64,000 bases of DNA from Gelidibacter algens (GTDB lineage Bacteria > Bacteroidota > Bacteroidia > Flavobacteriales > Flavobacteriaceae): the NCBI RefSeq assembly GCF_001678675.1, contig NZ_LZRN01000007.1:1-64000 (forward strand), read 5' to 3'. This document shows, piece after piece, positions 61,201 through 64,000 of the stretch (position 1 is the first letter of the stretch; each line of letters begins with the position of its first letter). Both the position numbers and the translations under genes were made by a program. The notes under the pieces were generated by a model that was not told where the DNA came from, made no database searches, and worked only from the letters and a program-made list of their open reading frames with translations.

Positions 61201-61554
61201 TGGAGACTTCAGGTTACTGATCTTTTTGATACGGACGGAGGAAGTCTTCTTGAATATACCTTACAGCTTTGTCTGGCACGGCCATTATCTCTAGAAGACA
61301 ATAGCTTTGAAGCTTTCGCCATTTTTCCGAACCCAAATCAAGGGGCGTTTACTATAAAGCTGAAATCTACTTCGGGAGAAGCTATCAAAATAGAGGTCTA
61401 TGACATCAGAGGTAGAAAGGTTCAAGAAAATCGTTATGAAAACACGACCAACTTTAGGGAGGTCATTCGTTTAGATAATATACAATCAGGCATGTATCTC
61501 ATAAATATTTCTGATGGTTTGAGAACGGTTACCAAGAAGATTTTGGTAAACTAG
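58300..61554 (+). CDS. Secreted reprolysin-like zinc metalloprotease with T9SS sorting domain
   Basis: About 1084 residues. Signal peptide (MKNRYLKTPLFLIVILAFSIGYGQ), propeptide-like region, then a metzincin catalytic domain with HEMGHQFGATH at residues 339-349 (zinc ligands His339, His343, His349, catalytic Glu340) and a Met-turn near STIMAYAGTC. Next come PKD/Ig-like modules (PSVDAGVSYTIPISTPYKLSGSSTDPDGTGTHTYTW), a fibronectin-like module (YYWRVTGTNRCSG), and a proprotein-convertase P domain (HEWAKDLRLVLISPKGVSILLSNNN). The last 75 residues are a type A T9SS/Por sorting domain (FAIFPNPNQGAFTIKL...GMYLINISDGLRTVTKKILVN). ATG 58300 gives a normal signal peptide; 58282 is an alternative. Confidence 0.94.
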   Translation: MKNRYLKTPLFLIVILAFSIGYGQKSASPWTKTTKNNVAQRTLLPQKTVPQNASYYQLDMGVLKSNLQNAPQRDSGRQSKTLLDFPNADGSMETFTIMEYSVMHPELQAKFPDIRSYVGYGLKNAATVVYFSVSPSGLHSMTMSIENGVQFINPYTSDGVYEAFSRSAIPVTANLFECGVMEDGLSRSVDLDLDVAAARNANDGKRRTFRLAVGTSIEYTNFHGGTVASALDAINATMTRVNAIYESELSIRMTLVANNNLLISTTGNSLFSNEGNINATTGIINSIIGEGAYDMGHTFTTASGGSAYLARVCTNTKGAATTGLPQPIGDPFNVDFVAHEMGHQFGATHTFNGTTGFCTPGNRTGITAYEPGSGSTIMAYAGTCSPQNVQPNSGDYFHQASLQQIWKNITEGSSTCASITVTGNIGPSVDAGVSYTIPISTPYKLSGSSTDPDGTGTHTYTWEQFDLGPAGVPTVTTEFGPMVRSFQDTPNPVRYIPRLQDALANGGTSTTYEKLASIERVLNFALTVRDNDSRGGQTAVDYMSVTTIDSPGPFRVTSQTSEVTWEIGSNKTVTWDVADTNIGLVNTLFVNIKLSIDGGVTFPYFLATNVPNDGSHVISVPAGTITNKARIMVEGAGNIFYNLNIANFKIIDVDYLVNFSPMTVTVCRSNNAVYNFTYNTYRGYNQNTVFSAINLPTGASATFSPTSASADGTPGTMTITGLGSIGPGTYEFSAVGTSGSITNSSVLELNLFSNSIATIALIAPINDAAGLYSNVELSWEDDVNVEDYLLEISTTSNFNNIVDSQMLTTNLYEAALELETVYYWRVTGTNRCSGNTTSSINTFSTGVSTCNMSITATDTPIAISPTGSNTYSSALMVTENLPITDVNVKVNIQHEWAKDLRLVLISPKGVSILLSNNNSLTEGENYTNTIFDQQATESITQGSAPFTGSYIPEGDLSVLNGELSAGTWRLQVTDLFDTDGGSLLEYTLQLCLARPLSLEDNSFEAFAIFPNPNQGAFTIKLKSTSGEAIKIEVYDIRGRKVQENRYENTTNFREVIRLDNIQSGMYLINISDGLRTVTKKILVN

Positions 61555-61575
61555 TAACCAACCATATATAACAAC

Positions 61576-61604
61576 AAAAGGAGCTAATATTTAGCTCCTT
61601 TTTT
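61576..61604. terminator. Bidirectional rho-independent terminator
   Basis: A 12-bp stem (AAAAGGAGCTAA at 61576-61587 with TTAGCTCCTTTT at 61591-61602), tri-base loop, with A and T runs on either side. It ends both the protease gene and the convergent lipoprotein gene. Confidence 0.92.
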
Positions 61605-61624
61605 ATGATTAAAAGTTAGGTTGA

Positions 61625-62818
61625 CTATTGTACAGTCCAACCAGAACTCCAGCTTGCGTATGCAGTACCTGTACCATTGCCATCTCCAGATTTAATGAAA
61701 TCACCATCGATGTTAAATGTTACACCGGTATCATTTTTTACTTTTGTAGTAACGTCGGTAAAAGTAACATCTGTCACATTTAAATCACCACTCACTACAC
61801 CAACACCAGTTGGATTATCACCAGCATCACCATCTAAATCAAAACCTTCTTCAAAACCTTGAATGAGTAAGTTTTTGAAAATCCCTTGGGTTCCAGCTCT
61901 TAAACGAATAGCTTCTGTACCAGTTGTATTTCCCATACCAACAATTGTAAGATTGGTAACGTTTGGTTTTGAGTAATAACCTCCAGCATTACTGAAATCT
62001 GTATTGTAACCATCAGCTTCTACTGCTTTGTCATGTTCAGCACCATGCTTTACATAAGCGTTTGTGATCGTACCAGTGTAGCCTTCAGTCCAGTCAATAG
62101 AATCATCTTGTGCGTTGATAACTGACAGATAATTTACATTTACTGTCCCGCCAAAAAATTCAACCCCATCGTCTTTACCTTCAAAGACTTGGATGTATTC
62201 AACAGTAGTTCCGTTTCCGACACCGTAGAATGAAATCCCATTGTTTTCAGATTGGCCATCAGCTGCACCACCAGAATACTCAACTCTAACGTAACGGAGG
62301 ATTCCCGAATCATCTGAAACTTCAGTACCACCATATGGCAAACTTGCAATTTCTGACGTTGAAGTTGCAGATCCTGTTACAGAGTTAATAGGTGCTTTTC
62401 CTAAGACAATTAATCCTCCCCAATCACCAGCAGCAGGACTTGATGCGGCAGAAGTCATAACAATAGGATTAGAAGCGGTACCATTGGCAATAATATTTGC
62501 GCCTTGTGAAATGGCAATATAAACATCAGCCCCTGAAGCTGCAGCCCTAATGGTGACACCTTCATTAATTATTAGAGAGCTTCCGGCTGCCATGATTACA
62601 GGACCGCTTATTGTATAACATTTGTTTGCTTGTAACACTAAATTTGAAGTAAATAAAGCTGCTGGAATGGCTTCACAAGTTTCGGTAGGTGGTGTATCGC
62701 CATTTCCATTGTTGTTGGTGATACTATTGTCATTGATAATAATATCAGCTGTATCGTCGGTCGTACATGAGAAAAACAGTGTAACGAATGCTAATCCAAA
62801 TAATAAAGTATTTTTCAT
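61625..62818 (-). CDS. Beta-helix surface lipoprotein linked to TonB receptor
   Basis: A 397-residue lipoprotein (MKNTLLFGLAFVTLFFSC, Cys 18). An Asp/Asn-rich spacer (TTDDTADIIINDNSITNNNGNGDTPP) precedes a parallel right-handed beta-helix-like body with repeating turns (GSSLIINEGVTIRAAASGADVYIAISQGANIIANG; GVGNGTTVEYIQVFEGKDDGVEFFGGTVNVNYLSVINAQDDSIDWTEGYTGTITNAYVKHG). Such proteins are often next to TonB receptors as here, 45 bases downstream of the receptor stop on the same strand. Ligand unknown; catalogues sometimes label them multidrug transporter, for which there is no support. Confidence 0.85.
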   Translation of the reverse strand: MKNTLLFGLAFVTLFFSCTTDDTADIIINDNSITNNNGNGDTPPTETCEAIPAALFTSNLVLQANKCYTISGPVIMAAGSSLIINEGVTIRAAASGADVYIAISQGANIIANGTASNPIVMTSAASSPAAGDWGGLIVLGKAPINSVTGSATSTSEIASLPYGGTEVSDDSGILRYVRVEYSGGAADGQSENNGISFYGVGNGTTVEYIQVFEGKDDGVEFFGGTVNVNYLSVINAQDDSIDWTEGYTGTITNAYVKHGAEHDKAVEADGYNTDFSNAGGYYSKPNVTNLTIVGMGNTTGTEAIRLRAGTQGIFKNLLIQGFEEGFDLDGDAGDNPTGVGVVSGDLNVTDVTFTDVTTKVKNDTGVTFNIDGDFIKSGDGNGTGTAYASWSSGWTVQ

Positions 62819-62863
62819 TTTTTCTAGTTTTAATTTAATTTCTAATGTTCAGTTATATTAATT

Positions 62864-64000
62864 TTAAAATTTGTATTTGAGTTGGAGATTTACATTAATA
62901 CCTCTCTTATAATCGGAAACCCCATTACCATTTGCGGAGTTAACCACCACATCTCCAAGAGTGGTTTCACGAATGTATTTTATGGTTGGATCAAGGAGGT
63001 TTTTTGCACTAAAGTTGACTTCAAAGGCATCATTAAAATTGTTCTTCCAGATAAAGTCTAAGGTTGAAACACTCTTTTCAATAACATTTCCCAATTGTCC
63101 AGAACCCAGAGCGTCAATTCTGTCAGAGAAATATGAGTACACAATATTAGCCGTTGGTTTGTAGGTTCCAAAAACTGGTGAATAGCTGATGTCAGCATTT
63201 ATAAGTAGTGGTGAGGCACCTTGCAGTTCTTCTGATTTTTTATTGAAACTCACATCATAAGTCTCCCCGTCAATTTGCGCATACAAGTCTTGTTCAGTAT
63301 GCATATAGGTAGCATTCGTACCAAAGGATAAAGTGGCATTGTCGTCTTTATCAGTAATTAGGTTTTTTCTTAGTTCAAGTTCAAAGCCATATACTGTAGC
63401 TTTATCACCGGTTCTGAAATAACGCTGGGTACCAGTAGCATCTGCACCCACTACCAAGTTGACTGGGTTTTTGATTTGTTTCCCAAATGCCGCTACAGAA
63501 AGAAGCTCACTTTTACTGAAAAACCATTCGTATTTTAAATCGAGGTTGATAATTTCAGAAAACCCTTTCTCTAATAAATCTGGATTACCACCAATTCGTG
63601 TTGTGACATCTTCATAAATAAATGGCGCAATCTCCTTGAATTCAGGAATAGAAACCGTTTGGCTAGCTGTAAACCTTAAGTTCTGGTCTTCATTAAGACT
63701 GTACTTAATATTTAAACTTGGCAAGTAAAAGTTTTTATAAAAGTTTTTTTCGTCCTCTCCATTGATGCCAAGATTGATGACGTCATAGGCAATGTTTTGG
63801 TTGAGCGATTCCACTCTTATACCAGGTACAAATAGCCATTTTTCACCAGCTTTAATTTCAGCGTCAAAATAACCTGCGTAAACAGTCAAGTTTCCGTTGT
63901 ATGTGTTTTCAGGAAGACCAGGTCTGTTAGTGTTTGATAATGTTGGAACGGTATTGATGACCTTAATTTCATAGATGCCATTGCTTGCCGGATTGATGTT
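62864..64000 (-). CDS. TonB-dependent receptor, C-terminal part (cut by window edge)
   Basis: The reading frame is open to the window end, so only the C-terminal 378 residues are present. They form part of a 22-strand outer membrane beta-barrel: NLRFTASQTVSIPEFKEIAPFIYEDVTTRIGGNPDLLEKGFSEIINLDLKYEWFFSKSELLSVAAFGKQIKNPVNLVVGADATGTQRYFRTGDKATVYGFELELRKNL, ending NLQLKYKF with the terminal Phe that marks the outer membrane barrel. The plug domain and N-terminus lie outside. The neighbouring beta-helix lipoprotein is its likely partner, probably for uptake of an organic ligand or metal complex. Confidence 0.93.
   Translation of the reverse strand, partial: NINPASNGIYEIKVINTVPTLSNTNRPGLPENTYNGNLTVYAGYFDAEIKAGEKWLFVPGIRVESLNQNIAYDVINLGINGEDEKNFYKNFYLPSLNIKYSLNEDQNLRFTASQTVSIPEFKEIAPFIYEDVTTRIGGNPDLLEKGFSEIINLDLKYEWFFSKSELLSVAAFGKQIKNPVNLVVGADATGTQRYFRTGDKATVYGFELELRKNLITDKDDNATLSFGTNATYMHTEQDLYAQIDGETYDVSFNKKSEELQGASPLLINADISYSPVFGTYKPTANIVYSYFSDRIDALGSGQLGNVIEKSVSTLDFIWKNNFNDAFEVNFSAKNLLDPTIKYIRETTLGDVVVNSANGNGVSDYKRGINVNLQLKYKF

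Noticed and set aside
61625-62818. Multidrug transporter
   Set aside because: The protein is a lipoprotein with beta-helix repeats and no membrane spans.
1-64000. tRNA or rRNA genes, riboswitches, prophage
   Set aside because: No cloverleaf, rRNA segment, known riboswitch core or phage structural gene was recognised by reading; a covariance search was not possible.

Overview
The window looks like chromosomal DNA from a member of the Flavobacteriaceae (Bacteroidota). The evidence is low G+C with AT-rich intergenic DNA, TAnnTTTG promoter -7 boxes with little sign of Shine-Dalgarno sites, several TTG starts, a complete Bat (aerotolerance) operon, a secreted protease ending in a type IX secretion (Por) sorting domain, and a TonB receptor paired with a surface lipoprotein. 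No rRNA, tRNA, CRISPR array, phage or intact insertion sequence was seen, so this is mostly core genome with small accessory insertions.

Layout. 0.1-8.4 kb: TerB-like protein, Mfd, a TlpA-like thioredoxin lipoprotein/periplasmic protein, a BON-LysM protein, a lipoprotein and GpsA. 8.4-9.9 kb: accessory patch with an antitoxin-like gene, a broken PIN toxin and a palindromic repeat element. 9.9-16.8 kb: one operon for an RND multidrug efflux pump (MarR/GbsR-type regulator, adaptor, pump, outer membrane channel, TetR regulator) with a clear palindromic operator in its promoter. 16.9-19.1 kb: PheS, a small hypothetical and CvpA. 19.2-25.8 kb: two SulP anion transporters, each with a beta-carbonic anhydrase, a tandem universal stress protein between them and the decayed remains of a DUF2490 gene; together these suggest bicarbonate uptake and interconversion. 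25.8-35.8 kb: moxR, DUF58, a membrane protein, batA, batB, batC, an inserted four-helix-bundle gene, batD, batE. 36-39.6 kb: aldo/keto reductase, SDR, a second four-helix-bundle gene, a 45-bp tandem array and an AlbA/Schlafen-type protein. 40-45 kb: Fbp, GNAT, aspartokinase and a fused acyltransferase resembling aminolipid synthases. 45-58 kb: housekeeping and small stress/regulatory genes (DUF4870, VOC, DUF1801, DUF4199, membrane LuxR-HTH, hydroxyacid dehydrogenase, cupin, MgtE, RsmA, DUF4286, a TPR lipid/secretion-type protein, SerS, HTTM protein, RibF). 58-64 kb: secreted metalloprotease, beta-helix lipoprotein and a TonB receptor cut by the window edge.

The most interesting pattern is not a gene. 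At least eight intergenic or gene-edge sites carry degenerate tandem repeats with a strict 7-bp period but different unit sequences. One pair, in inverted orientation, frames a four-helix-bundle (23S-rRNA-intervening-sequence-protein family) gene inserted in the bat operon. Other dispersed palindromes (G/C-rich pairs at 34.6-34.8 kb, a 79-bp element at 49.2 kb, hairpins at 48.9 kb) add to a repeat-rich intergenic landscape. All family assignments come from reading the sequences, not from searches.
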